Below the pieces are notes generated by a model. The model saw nothing but the letters and a program-made list of their open reading frames with translations, was not told where the DNA came from and made no database searches. Shown here piece by piece: positions 51,407 through 59,025 of a DNA stretch of 64,000 bases; the first letter of the stretch is position 1, and every line of letters starts with the position of its first letter. The DNA lies in the NCBI GenBank assembly GCA_018242525.1, contig JAFEBS010000009.1:214747-278746 (forward strand). The letters run 5' to 3'. Source of the DNA: Planctomycetota bacterium (GTDB lineage: Bacteria > Planctomycetota > Planctomycetia > Planctomycetales > Planctomycetaceae). The translations under genes and the position numbers were made by a program.

Positions 51407-53941
51407 TTACAACGCAAAGAAATCTTCCGGAATCGTTTCCGTGGGTCGCCAGTCGATCTCACCCGCTTCGGCCCCTTTGTAGCGCAGCAGCGTTTCGCTC
51501 ATTTGATCCTTGTTCAGGACCGGCTTCTTGAAGCGACTGCTGGCAATCCATGCGTTCAGCATCGAGGGATCGGCTTCCTCGGCCTGGGTGATCCCAATGA
51601 TCAGGACCAGCAGATGCTTGCACAGCGCACCGCGCAGGCCACCACAGGGATTCAGGTTCTGAGTACAGCAGGCGAACTCACCGTCCTTGTTCAGCCGACA
51701 CGAATAGACCAGATCCGGATCGTTCTGACTCTTCACGATTCCCGCCAGATGATCGGACGTTGCCTCAGCAAACAGTTGGAAACGCTCGGCCTTCAACATC
51801 GACAAAGCCTTCTTCATCCGCTCCCGATCAACGCTGGCCTCCATGATCGACATGAATTGAGTCAAGTCGATCGGCCCGGCTGCCGCCGCGGCAACCGCTG
51901 CAGTGGCGCGGGGATCCAACCCCGTTCCCTTCCAGACCATGGTCTCGGGAATCGTGAACCCCTTGGGAAACTGAGTTGCCTCGTCAAATTCAGCCCCTTG
52001 CAGGGAACTTCCATTCAGTTTGGCTCCGATCAGATTCGCCCCTTGTACGTGTGCCGAGGCCAGATTGGCACCGGTCATATTCGCTTTGGAAAACACGGCC
52101 AACTGCAGATAGGCGGAACTCAAATTGGCAGAGGTCAGATCCGCCCCCGTGAAATCGCAGTTTTCAAAATGACTCCATTTTCCCGTGAACTGCAGTTTTG
52201 CTTTCCGAAAGTTCGAGTTTTTATAAGAACCAAAATCGAAATCGGCCTCCACCAGTGATGCGTTCTCAAAGTTGCCGTTCTCGAAGTGCAGCGAGCTGAA
52301 GTTGATTCCGTCCAGGATCTTGCCGTCCAGTTTTGCTTGTGGAAACGATTTGATGGTCTGCAGGTCCAGGTTGTTGCGGGCATTCCAGCGCTCGACCCCG
52401 TCGGCCAATTCCAGGTCGGCCAGAATGGATCCGCGCACCTTGTCCTTGTCGGCCTCCGCATCCCTGGCCGCCTGTGCCAGTCCCGCTTCATCCGGACAGT
52501 CGATCCCATAGGTCTCACACCAGGCCTCCATGGCCAGTTGTTTGAGCTTGCGATTGATCAAACCCACCTTGGTTCCGGTGGCCGCGACGGTCTCCGGGTG
52601 CGGAATTGCCGAGGGCCACATCCCCACGACGGCGATCATTGCGTCCGCCACAGTCTTTGCCTGCTGCGACCAGTCCGACAGCGTATCTGCCCATAAATCA
52701 CGTGAAAACGATGCGCGAATCCGTCCGCCAAGTTCCACGCGCAGTCGTAAACGCTCCTGTGAAGCCTGGATCTCCATCGTGGTGACAAAAGCCTTCGCCT
52801 GCTTGCAAAGGTCTGACAATTCCTGCAGTTTGGGGCCGATCACCAGTTTTTTGGCTGGAGTCGTCGACAGGCCAATTGTCCCGGCCGTGGAAGCCCCTGT
52901 GAAATCGGCCTGCGAAATGTTCGCTCCGGTCAAATCGGCTCCGTCAAGATTCGCCCCGATAAAACTGGCGTTCATCAGCGTCGCGTTGCACAGTTTCGCC
53001 TGAGTCAGATTGCATCCGTCAAAATTCGCCCCGACCAATTCTGACCCCGACAGATCCGCATTGGCAAAGTCGGCCCCTTTGAACTTCGCGTTCTTCGCTT
53101 CGACAGACTTCAGGCATGCTCCCCGAAAGGAAACGCCAGTCGCCACCACAGATTCGAGCTTCACGTGAGTGAGGTCCGCGTTGTCAAAAGTGGATCCGGT
53201 CAGGTTGCACTTCGTAAAATGCATGCCTTTCAACGTGGCATCGGTGAAGTCGCTGCTGCAGCGAGATTTGTCCTGCAGAAAACCGACCCAGCACTGCGAC
53301 AGGTCCGCCCCCCGACAGGAACACTCCAGCAGATCGGGAACAGTCATGTCAATTCGCGCCCCGTCCAGTTTGCAGCGGGTCATTGTCCCGATGCTATAGG
53401 ATTCCCGCTGTGTGTTGATGTTGTTGGTGGTATTGCTGAGATCCGAGTCTTCCAGATCGACGCACCACAGCGGAACCGACGTGAGATCCAGCCCTTTCAA
53501 TTCGACTTTACGGGCGACGAACGGTCGCTGCGTTCGTGTTGCCTGATACTCACTAAAACCCGATCGCATCAGCCGCTGCTGTAACAACGAATGCCCCGGG
53601 GGACCAGCCTGCAGCATCGCCTGCACCTCGTCTCCCGTCGGAGTCAGCATGGCGTGCAATTGCCCGGCATCCAATACTGCGATCGAAGCCCCCTTGGCAT
53701 TGAGCTGCGCAACTTTCTTCTCGTGAGAAGAGGCTCCCGTGATTTCCTTCAGCACCAGGAAATCCGTGTTCGCAGCCAACTTGTCCGCGACCGTTCCCCC
53801 TTCGGTCGTCACCTGGGCTTGCAGCGAATCCTGCGTCAACGAACCCCATTTTTCAAATCGCCCCGCGAAGACAATCGTCTTCCCGGCCAGCTTGAGGACT
53901 TCCCAGTTCACGGTGGCAATCTTGCTGATCTTCTTGGCCAT
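51407..53941 (-). CDS. BRCT-pentapeptide repeat-SWIM-like protein A
   Basis: An 844-residue paralogue of the next gene, with the same order of parts: BRCT at about 15-97 (LAGKTIVFAGRFEKWGSL, VTTEGGTVADKLAANTDFLVL), pentapeptide block, middle domain (ELSDLCKQAKAFVTTMEIQ...MAVVGMWPSAIPHPETV type), second pentapeptide block and the C-terminal SWIM-like motif (FACCTQNLNPCGGLRGALCKHLLVL). The two genes arose by tandem duplication and have diverged strongly in the repeats while keeping BRCT and tail. It is the first gene of the operon. The 80 bases before it, up to the stop of the Imm11-like gene, must contain the promoter unless that gene is co-transcribed. Confidence 0.83.
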   Translation of the reverse strand: MAKKISKIATVNWEVLKLAGKTIVFAGRFEKWGSLTQDSLQAQVTTEGGTVADKLAANTDFLVLKEITGASSHEKKVAQLNAKGASIAVLDAGQLHAMLTPTGDEVQAMLQAGPPGHSLLQQRLMRSGFSEYQATRTQRPFVARKVELKGLDLTSVPLWCVDLEDSDLSNTTNNINTQRESYSIGTMTRCKLDGARIDMTVPDLLECSCRGADLSQCWVGFLQDKSRCSSDFTDATLKGMHFTKCNLTGSTFDNADLTHVKLESVVATGVSFRGACLKSVEAKNAKFKGADFANADLSGSELVGANFDGCNLTQAKLCNATLMNASFIGANLDGADLTGANISQADFTGASTAGTIGLSTTPAKKLVIGPKLQELSDLCKQAKAFVTTMEIQASQERLRLRVELGGRIRASFSRDLWADTLSDWSQQAKTVADAMIAVVGMWPSAIPHPETVAATGTKVGLINRKLKQLAMEAWCETYGIDCPDEAGLAQAARDAEADKDKVRGSILADLELADGVERWNARNNLDLQTIKSFPQAKLDGKILDGINFSSLHFENGNFENASLVEADFDFGSYKNSNFRKAKLQFTGKWSHFENCDFTGADLTSANLSSAYLQLAVFSKANMTGANLASAHVQGANLIGAKLNGSSLQGAEFDEATQFPKGFTIPETMVWKGTGLDPRATAAVAAAAAGPIDLTQFMSIMEASVDRERMKKALSMLKAERFQLFAEATSDHLAGIVKSQNDPDLVYSCRLNKDGEFACCTQNLNPCGGLRGALCKHLLVLIIGITQAEEADPSMLNAWIASSRFKKPVLNKDQMSETLLRYKGAEAGEIDWRPTETIPEDFFAL

Positions 53942-54022
53942 GATGGACTCCGAGTTAATCAGTGGTCTGAGTGGCAGTCGTTGAGCGAATCGGGCTGGCT
54001 GACAGAGCTTGACGCATTGATT

Positions 54023-54610
54023 CTATCGCGGTGCACCAACTTGAAATTCTGTGGAAGGATCTGGATGCCAAGCAATTTCAATGAACTCTGCACCAACCAA
54101 TCCACCTGCCAGGACGGCTTCCTTGAGCGGTTCAGCGACCAAGCAATGATCGAACCGTACTCCTTCACCCGTGACACGGAAGATGACCTTTCCGAACAGA
54201 TCCCGCTCGCGAAATGCGAACCGGTGGATGCGCGTGGCAACCTCCTTCATACCGTGATACGAAGTTTTCGAACCAGGGGCGAGGGGAACTCGGTCGAGCA
54301 CATTCAGCAACCAGAGTGGCTCACCGTTGACAATCTCGACCGGCAGAGCTTCGACAGACTCGCCGACGACCGAATGGATTACATCCCAAGCACGCGGCGA
54401 AACGATCGGATGAGTACTGAAGCCGTAGAAGTCGCCCGACCGATCACGGGGAACGATACGAAGTTTTAAGGGCAGCCACCTCTCCCCGATACGTTCGGTG
54501 ACGTCGCATTGTCTGTCGTTCTTGGTCGTCCAAGGCTCCACATTTTGAGCCCAATCCCAAGGTGAATCTCCTTCAGAATCACATTCGGGGACGAAGAGGA
54601 ATAACCGCAT
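54023..54610 (-). CDS. Imm11-like (DUF1629) immunity-family protein
   Basis: A 195-residue soluble protein that resembles the Imm11/DUF1629 family: WLPLKLRIVPRD, the block HPIVSPRAWDVIHSVVGESVEALPVEI, LWLLNVLDRVPL and a C-terminal FDHCLVAEPLKEAVLAGGLVGAEF. The family contains immunity proteins of polymorphic toxin systems and stand-alone relatives. No toxin gene is adjacent. The ATG at 54610 is preferred to an upstream TTG at 54658. It lies between the BRCT-pentapeptide operon and the tRNA-derived attachment site, so it is probably chromosomal and not part of the phage-like element. Confidence 0.6.
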   Translation of the reverse strand: MRLFLFVPECDSEGDSPWDWAQNVEPWTTKNDRQCDVTERIGERWLPLKLRIVPRDRSGDFYGFSTHPIVSPRAWDVIHSVVGESVEALPVEIVNGEPLWLLNVLDRVPLAPGSKTSYHGMKEVATRIHRFAFRERDLFGKVIFRVTGEGVRFDHCLVAEPLKEAVLAGGLVGAEFIEIAWHPDPSTEFQVGAPR

Positions 54611-54714
54611 GCAAGTGGGGGAGTCGCAATAGAGATGGAAAACTCTCGAAAGTTGCAAAAAACGTCGAAAGCATGAAGTGCCGTTTTTGACGCAACTCTT
54701 TGCAGCAAAAAGGA

Positions 54715-54755
54715 AGCGGGTGAAGGGAATCGAACCCTCGCCTAAAGCTTGGGAA
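54715..54755 (-). other. tRNA-Gly(CCC) 3'-half, probable attachment site (attL/attR) of integrated element
   Basis: On the minus strand this reads as the 3' half of a tRNA-Gly: anticodon loop TTCCCAA (anticodon CCC at 54751-54753), stem GCTTT, a complete T-arm (54723-54739, GTTCGATTC) and acceptor strand CACCCGC with U73, the glycine discriminator. The complementary 5' half is absent: the bases that should pair with GCTTT do not. It therefore cannot be a working tRNA. A 3' tRNA fragment is the usual footprint left by a tRNA-targeting integrase. Its orientation places the integrated DNA on its right side, which is where phage genes begin. Confidence 0.75.
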
Positions 54756-54877
54756 AATCAGCTCGATTCGCTGGCGACTCGTGAAAAACAGGGAAACCTC
54801 CAGTTTTCATGGGTCAAATCAGCTCATCCGGTGCATGCGATTTCAGCCTGTTTTTGATGTGATACTCAGTTCGGGTA

Positions 54878-55243
54878 TCAGAGTTTTTCGATGATCTGGT
54901 AGACGGGGTCTCCAGCTTCAAATGCACTCACGTTCGTGATCCAGCCTTCGTTTTTTCCGATGACAACGAACTTGTCCTGCAGCTCCTGTTCTCCCTTTTT
55001 GTTCGCGACTCGGAACTGAATTCGAGTGGCTTTGAACGGGGCCAGCTTTCGCAAGTGGGCAGCAAGATCGTGATCGGCCGATAGATCACAGTCGGAATCG
55101 GAGATCTCCTTGTACCACTTGACGACGGTGATCTTGTCGTTTCCGTGCTTCTCCTGGAGCTGCCCGAGGATGTTGCTCTGAAGCGGCGTCGACCCAGAGC
55201 ACCCGCAAGCGAGTACCACAGCGATGGCGGCGGCCAGTCTCAT
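54878..55243 (-). CDS. Small lipoprotein of the phage-like element
   Basis: A 121-residue protein with a clear lipobox (AVVLACGCSGS), so it should be lipid-anchored in the envelope. The mature part is charged and mixed alpha/beta (KITVVKWYKEISDSDCDL). It overlaps the upstream 83-residue gene by 4 bases. Lipoproteins next to attachment sites are often superinfection-exclusion or lysogenic-conversion factors; this is inference from position. No family was recognised. Confidence 0.65.
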   Translation of the reverse strand: MRLAAAIAVVLACGCSGSTPLQSNILGQLQEKHGNDKITVVKWYKEISDSDCDLSADHDLAAHLRKLAPFKATRIQFRVANKKGEQELQDKFVVIGKNEGWITNVSAFEAGDPVYQIIEKL

Positions 55244-55491
55244 GCCCGCTCCCTTTTCGCTGCTGCGATCCCCATGTCAATGTTTTTCAGCCCGTGCTTG
55301 ATGGTGTTCACGCCAACCGGGATCTTCTTGACTCCGTCCACCCAGACTGACTTCAGCTTGTACTCCCGCATCGCTGCCATCAGGCCATCTAAGTCCTTTT
55401 TCAGGCCGAAGATAATCTCCGACCATTGCTTGAGCTGATCCAGCGTTAGATCCGCTCGACGCGACGCATTACTGTCTTTTTCTCTCGGCAT
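55240..55491 (-). CDS. Small protein of the phage-like element, unknown
   Basis: An 83-residue basic protein (LTLDQLKQWSEIIFGLKKDLDGLMAAMREYKLKSVWVDG). It is helical and has no recognised DNA-binding motif. It is the first gene of the leftward arm of the element, starting about 90 bases from the iteron operator, a position where phages often encode a repressor or lysogeny protein. Its start lies at the near side of the divergent regulatory region. Confidence 0.6.
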   Translation of the reverse strand: MPREKDSNASRRADLTLDQLKQWSEIIFGLKKDLDGLMAAMREYKLKSVWVDGVKKIPVGVNTIKHGLKNIDMGIAAAKRERA

Positions 55492-55580
55492 GATCTGTCC
55501 AAAGTCTGAGTCAGGCCCGTCCTTGAGTAAATTATTTTCAAAATCCTTACCCGTTCAGTCAATTGGAGTTGCGAGTTTTG

Positions 55581-55636
55581 TCTAAGTTTTTTCTAAGTTT
55601 TTGCTGAGTTATGTCTTGCATGGCTCTAAGTTAGAG
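55581..55636. promoter_or_regulatory. Iteron operator: three 11-bp repeats plus 13-bp palindrome
   Basis: Two exact copies of TCTAAGTTTTT (55581-55591 and 55592-55602) and one degenerate copy (GCTGAGTTATG, 55603-55613) follow each other at 11-bp spacing, one turn of the helix. Downstream is a perfect palindrome CTCTAAGTTAGAG (55624-55636). All share the TCTAAGTT core. The cluster lies between divergent arms of the element, about 60 bases before the first rightward gene. The layout is that of a phage operator. Confidence 0.6.
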
Positions 55637-55694
55637 ATTACCTTTTCCGCACCACACCAACACCACACCAACACAAAACAACGAGCAACGGATC

Positions 55695-55931
55695 ATGAGC
55701 AACTGCACAAATGTACAGGTTTTCGGAAATCTCCTGCGGAATCGCAGTGATGTGCAAGTCATTGAATGCACTGAGAACGAGGCATGTTCCGCTGGTTTGT
55801 GGGCTCTTGAAATTAGTTCGGGGCGGTGTGTTGTCGGTGCGGACTGTCGCCTTGTCCGTCAAGAAACGGAACGCTTGCGTGGTCTTACCCTGCAGCAGGC
55901 GATCTCGCAAATTGAATCGGGGGCCAAATGA
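55695..55931 (+). CDS. Small early protein of the phage-like element
   Basis: A 78-residue protein (MSNCTNVQVFGNLLRNRSDV...) with four cysteines and no recognised motif. The C-terminal part (ETERLRGLTLQQAISQIES) is helical. It is the first gene of the rightward operon and overlaps the next gene by 4 bases (ATGATGG), so translation is coupled. CACCACACCAACA-type short repeats precede it. Confidence 0.6.
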   Translation: MSNCTNVQVFGNLLRNRSDVQVIECTENEACSAGLWALEISSGRCVVGADCRLVRQETERLRGLTLQQAISQIESGAK

Positions 55932-56248
55932 TGGAACCCCCGGTCAGCATCCCGGTTTCAAAGATCCCGGCAGCAATCGCCGAGATCACCGGGCGAGCCC
56001 CTTCTATCGCGTCTGTCAAGCGGTGGATTCGCGACGGTTCTCGCGGCGTCAAACTGCAGGTCGGTGGCCCGATGCACTTCCGGTTCACTCGCCCTGAGTG
56101 GATCGAGGAGTTCCTGCTGAAGTGTGGAAACGCGAAGACTGAGAACGAGGCACAGACGGAAAAGCTTGTCGCTCACTCAGAATCGATCGAGCGTGCCCGT
56201 GAGATCCTCGCGACTGAGTTCGGGTTCAAGCACCGGAGGAAAGCATGA
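55928..56248 (+). CDS. DUF1580/excisionase-like winged-helix protein
   Basis: A 106-residue protein with a MerR/excisionase-like helix-turn-helix: IPVSKIPAAIAEITGRAPSIASVKRWIRDGSRGVKLQVGG followed by the wing (HFRFTRPEWIEEFLLKC). The pattern resembles DUF1580, a planctomycete-enriched family of small putative DNA-binding proteins. In the element it could be an excisionase or an early regulator. It overlaps its neighbours by 4 bases on both sides. Confidence 0.7.
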   Translation: MMEPPVSIPVSKIPAAIAEITGRAPSIASVKRWIRDGSRGVKLQVGGPMHFRFTRPEWIEEFLLKCGNAKTENEAQTEKLVAHSESIERAREILATEFGFKHRRKA

Positions 56249-56493
56249 TTTGCATCACGAATGGATGCGGTCGAAAACAACGTAGTTGCGGACTGTGCAG
56301 CGGCTGCTATCAATCCGCGTTGAAGCTCGTCAACTCCGGGAAAACAAGCTGGAGGACGTTGGTTCGGAAGGGCCTGGCGAAACGCAGCAAGCGTGGCCCG
56401 CAAGGAAAGTTCCCCATCAGAAAGGATTCAGAATGCTCGTCCTCACCCGCAAGACAAAAGAAAAAATCTTCATCGGCGAATCGGTCGTCGTGA
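56245..56493 (+). CDS. Small cysteine-rich zinc-finger-like phage protein
   Basis: An 82-residue protein with a likely zinc ribbon/knuckle: CITNGCGRKQRSCGLCSGCYQSAL, then VNSGKTSWRTLVRKGLAKRSKRG, which is basic. Similar small C..C..C..C proteins are common in phage early regions and may bind DNA or RNA. It overlaps the upstream gene by 4 bases. Its C-terminal 20 codons overlap the start of csrA in another frame. Confidence 0.6.
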   Translation: MICITNGCGRKQRSCGLCSGCYQSALKLVNSGKTSWRTLVRKGLAKRSKRGPQGKFPIRKDSECSSSPARQKKKSSSANRSS

Positions 56494-56642
56494 CGTTGCT
56501 GGAGATTCGAGGCGACAAGATTCGCCTCGGAATCGAAGCTCCGAAAAACGTCTCGATTCTCCGCGGTGAAGTCAAGGAAGCAATTGAACTCGCAGAAATT
56601 CAACAGCAACGAAAGGAAAACCGTGATCTCCCCAACGACTGA
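56433..56642 (+). CDS. csrA: CsrA-family RNA-binding translational regulator
   Basis: A 69-residue CsrA/RsmA homologue, normal length for the family. The conserved N-terminus (MLVLTRKTKEKIFIGESVVVTLLEI), the core GDKIRLGIEAPKNVSILRGEV and the helix EAIELAEIQQQ are all present. CsrA dimers bind GGA motifs near ribosome-binding sites and usually repress translation. The Arg in the region NVSILRGEV, needed for RNA binding, is present. AAAGGA lies just upstream of the ATG. It sits inside the phage early operon, 20 bases overlapping the exonuclease gene, so it may re-programme host or phage mRNAs. Confidence 0.92.
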   Translation: MLVLTRKTKEKIFIGESVVVTLLEIRGDKIRLGIEAPKNVSILRGEVKEAIELAEIQQQRKENRDLPND

Positions 56643-57636
56643 ACTACCTGACATCGACAGCGACGATGACCCGCTCGCCGGGTTCGGTCTCGACTTCGAC
56701 ACTGAAGTCGCCGCTGTGCAGTCCCGGTGCGATGTCCCGGCCGAAGACAGGATCCGCGAAGCGACTGAGCGACTGACCGAATCGTCAAATCGCGTCGCCG
56801 AGTTTCTTGCAAAGCCTGCGACCGGCGAACCGCTGTACCTGGATCTCGAAACCATCCCTGACTTTTCGCGGATGGACGCGTTTGACCTGGAGCCCCTGCC
56901 GGTCCTTCCGCCGGTGGACACGCAGGATCAGCTCCTGCCTGCCGACCAGTTCCTGTCTCAGACCGTCCCGGAGATCGAGGCCTGGCTCGCAAAGCACAAC
57001 CCGCCGCGAGAGTGGCTGGATATCGCTCTCGATCTCGAAAAGAGCGGAAAGGCCCGAAAGGGAGTGATCGAGAAGTTTGACTCTCACGATCGTCGAATCG
57101 CGTCAATCGTCGGGGCCGAAGAGAAGCGGATCAAGAAGATGTCGGTTACGCCGATGATGTGCCGTATCTGCTCGATCTCCTGGGCAGTGGGTGGTGACAA
57201 CCCGGTGTCGATCTACGCCGGGGACGATCCAATGATGGAACGCCACCTGCTGGAAATGGCGTGGAAGATGCTGTCACGGTGCAGGCCACTCATCGGGTTC
57301 GGTGTTGGCGGATTCGACACCCCAGTCCTGATTGCCCGGTCGATGATTTTGGGTGTTCACCCGGCCAAGATGATGGATCGCAGGAAGTTCGGATCGGCGG
57401 ATGTCCTGGATCTCTGCCAAGAGCTTTACGGCAACGGATGGGGCGAAGCGATCGGACTGAAGCCGACTTGCCGGTCGCTGGGTATCGAGCCGGAAATGCC
57501 GGATACCGACGGGTCCGAAGTCTACAAGCTGTTCAAGGTCGGTGACGCTGAAAAGATCACCGCCTACAACCGTAGTGACGTGCGGCTCGTCCAGCGACTG
57601 CACCGGGAAAAGATGGTTGGCTATTTCTGTGCGTGA
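56623..57636 (+). CDS. DEDD-family 3'-5' exonuclease (PolB-exonuclease-like)
   Basis: A 337-residue protein. The GTG at 56623 has AAGGA 5 bases upstream; the frame is open further back inside csrA but that part is unlikely to be translated. Exonuclease motifs: ExoI LYLDLETIPDFS, ExoII region LIGFGVGGFDTPVLIARS and ExoIII AYNRSDVRLVQRLHREKM. The first 55 residues are acidic and probably disordered. Such stand-alone predicted exonucleases occur in phage recombination or replication modules, where they may trim ends for annealing proteins. Here the RecT-like gene follows closely. Confidence 0.75.
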   Translation: MISPTTELPDIDSDDDPLAGFGLDFDTEVAAVQSRCDVPAEDRIREATERLTESSNRVAEFLAKPATGEPLYLDLETIPDFSRMDAFDLEPLPVLPPVDTQDQLLPADQFLSQTVPEIEAWLAKHNPPREWLDIALDLEKSGKARKGVIEKFDSHDRRIASIVGAEEKRIKKMSVTPMMCRICSISWAVGGDNPVSIYAGDDPMMERHLLEMAWKMLSRCRPLIGFGVGGFDTPVLIARSMILGVHPAKMMDRRKFGSADVLDLCQELYGNGWGEAIGLKPTCRSLGIEPEMPDTDGSEVYKLFKVGDAEKITAYNRSDVRLVQRLHREKMVGYFCA

Positions 57637-57647
57637 AAGGTGCCGAC

Positions 57648-57725
57648 ATGGAAGTCCTGCTGAAAATGCTGCTGGCAATCGGAATCGGAGTGATCCTGTA
57701 CCTTTTGTCGTTTGATGTCGATTGA
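57648..57725 (+). CDS. 25-residue single-helix membrane peptide
   Basis: A short frame with ATG at 57648, AAGG 7 bases upstream, encoding an almost wholly hydrophobic helix (MEVLLKMLLAIGIGVILYLL) with a short acidic tail. It lies in the gap between the exonuclease and RecT-like genes of a tightly packed operon. Similar tiny transmembrane peptides occur in phage operons as inhibitors or holin-like factors. No function is assigned. Confidence 0.45.
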   Translation: MEVLLKMLLAIGIGVILYLLSFDVD

Positions 57726-57772
57726 ACTTTTTTTCAAATCTCCTGACTTAGACCTATTTTAGAAAGAGTAAA

Positions 57773-58870
57773 ATGAGCAACGGCCTTTCGGTAATTCAAG
57801 ACCCTCTGACGTTCGTTGGTAAGCTTGGGCAGTCGTTCGCGGCGTCCGGGATGTTCGGATGCAAAACCCCTGAGCAAGGTCACGTACTCGCTCTCCATTG
57901 CGTAATGGAACAGCAGTCCCCGCTCACGATCATGCAGACGTTCCACTTCATTGAAGGCAAGCTGTCGATGCGTGCCGACGCCATGCTGGGACGTGCGAAC
58001 GCGGCCGGGTTCCGTCACAAGGTGATTTCGCGAACTGCAGAACTGGCGACGATCCATCTGGAAGACAGCGATGGCGACGGAACCGAGTTCAGTCTCTCCT
58101 GGGCCGATGCTCAGAAAGAGCCATTCACGAGGAAAAAGGACGGCGGACTGAAGGACAATTGGGCGACTCCCCGCGTCCGGATGCAAATGCTGTGGGCTCG
58201 CGTCGTAAGCGACGCCGTTCGGACGATGTGTCCGGGGATTGTCTGCGGTGCTTACACGCCGGAAGAACTGGACGACAGCGACCCCCTTCCCGCTGGTGCC
58301 ATTGAGGGCGAGATCGTTCAGCCTGCTTCCGCTCCTGCAACTGCCCAGGCCGCAGAACCGGCGAAGCGAACCCGTAAGCCGAAAGAGCCAGCCGAACCTG
58401 TCGCTTCCACGCAAGCCGCCCAGGCACAAACGACTGCCGACCCTGTCGTCGAAGCCACGGCGACTCCCGTTGCGAGCGACAGTTCGGCCTCACAGTCAAT
58501 CGCGAATGCTGTCCAGTCCGCGAACCCAGCGGCCAGCACTCCCGCCGCGACTGTTCCGACCACTCCAGCGACCCAGTATCCGCAGGCGGTGATCGACATT
58601 ATTCAGCTCCGCGACTATGTCGACCCTCGCTGGCCCGCCGAAAGCAAGCATGGCAACTGGGCGAAGCTGTGGCCCGCTGTCAAGAACTCGCTGAAGATGG
58701 ATTCCTCCGTCAGCGACGAAGAGGCGATTGTCAAGATGCCCCAGGCCCTGCGTGACAAGCTGCTCCAGTGGCTGAACGCACAGCGGATCGTCGTCGACAG
58801 GCTCACCGGATCGAACGACCTGAACACCTGGGCAAACCAGAACCCTACGACGTCAGCAACGCAGAGCTGA
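57773..58870 (+). CDS. RecT-like ssDNA-annealing recombinase
   Basis: A 365-residue protein. Residues about 25-170 resemble the core of RecT-type phage annealing proteins: TPEQGHVLALHCVMEQQSPLTIMQTFHFIEGKLSMRADAML, then a beta region (ATIHLEDSDGDGTEFSLSWADAQK) and the C-terminal block NWATPRVRMQMLWARVVSDAVRTMCPGIVCGAYTPEEL. A long Ala/Pro-rich linker (about 185-265) joins it to a C-terminal helical domain. RecT-type proteins anneal complementary strands and work with an exonuclease, a helicase and ssDNA-binding proteins, all of which have candidates in this operon. Confidence 0.75.
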   Translation: MSNGLSVIQDPLTFVGKLGQSFAASGMFGCKTPEQGHVLALHCVMEQQSPLTIMQTFHFIEGKLSMRADAMLGRANAAGFRHKVISRTAELATIHLEDSDGDGTEFSLSWADAQKEPFTRKKDGGLKDNWATPRVRMQMLWARVVSDAVRTMCPGIVCGAYTPEELDDSDPLPAGAIEGEIVQPASAPATAQAAEPAKRTRKPKEPAEPVASTQAAQAQTTADPVVEATATPVASDSSASQSIANAVQSANPAASTPAATVPTTPATQYPQAVIDIIQLRDYVDPRWPAESKHGNWAKLWPAVKNSLKMDSSVSDEEAIVKMPQALRDKLLQWLNAQRIVVDRLTGSNDLNTWANQNPTTSATQS

Positions 58871-59025
58871 GCCCTGTCCTGCGTGACGCTGCGAATCGGC
58901 ACGGGTTCCAGCGACTCAATGATGCGTGCCTCGTGACGCTTGGTTATCCGCTGGTGATGGTTCACCAGCAAACAGAACTCAACACGGTATTTCAATTTCT
59001 GAAACGACAAGGAACTAGCAAATGA
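58768..59025 (+). CDS. Small coupled phage protein overlapping recT-like gene
   Basis: An 85-codon frame from GTG at 58768. Its N-terminal 33 codons lie inside the RecT-like gene in another frame and may not all be translated. The C-terminal part (ELSPVLRDAANRHGFQRLNDACLVTLGYPLVMVHQQ) looks like real protein, and its stop overlaps the ATG of the next gene by 4 bases. No family was recognised. Confidence 0.45.
   Translation: MAERTADRRRQAHRIERPEHLGKPEPYDVSNAELSPVLRDAANRHGFQRLNDACLVTLGYPLVMVHQQTELNTVFQFLKRQGTSK

Noticed and set aside
54715..54755. A complete tRNA-Gly gene
   Set aside because: Only the anticodon loop to the 3' end is present; the 5' half does not pair, so it is a fragment.
55624..55694. 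CRISPR-like repeats near the iterons (CACCACACCAACA)
   Set aside because: Repeats are too short and not separated by spacers of constant length.
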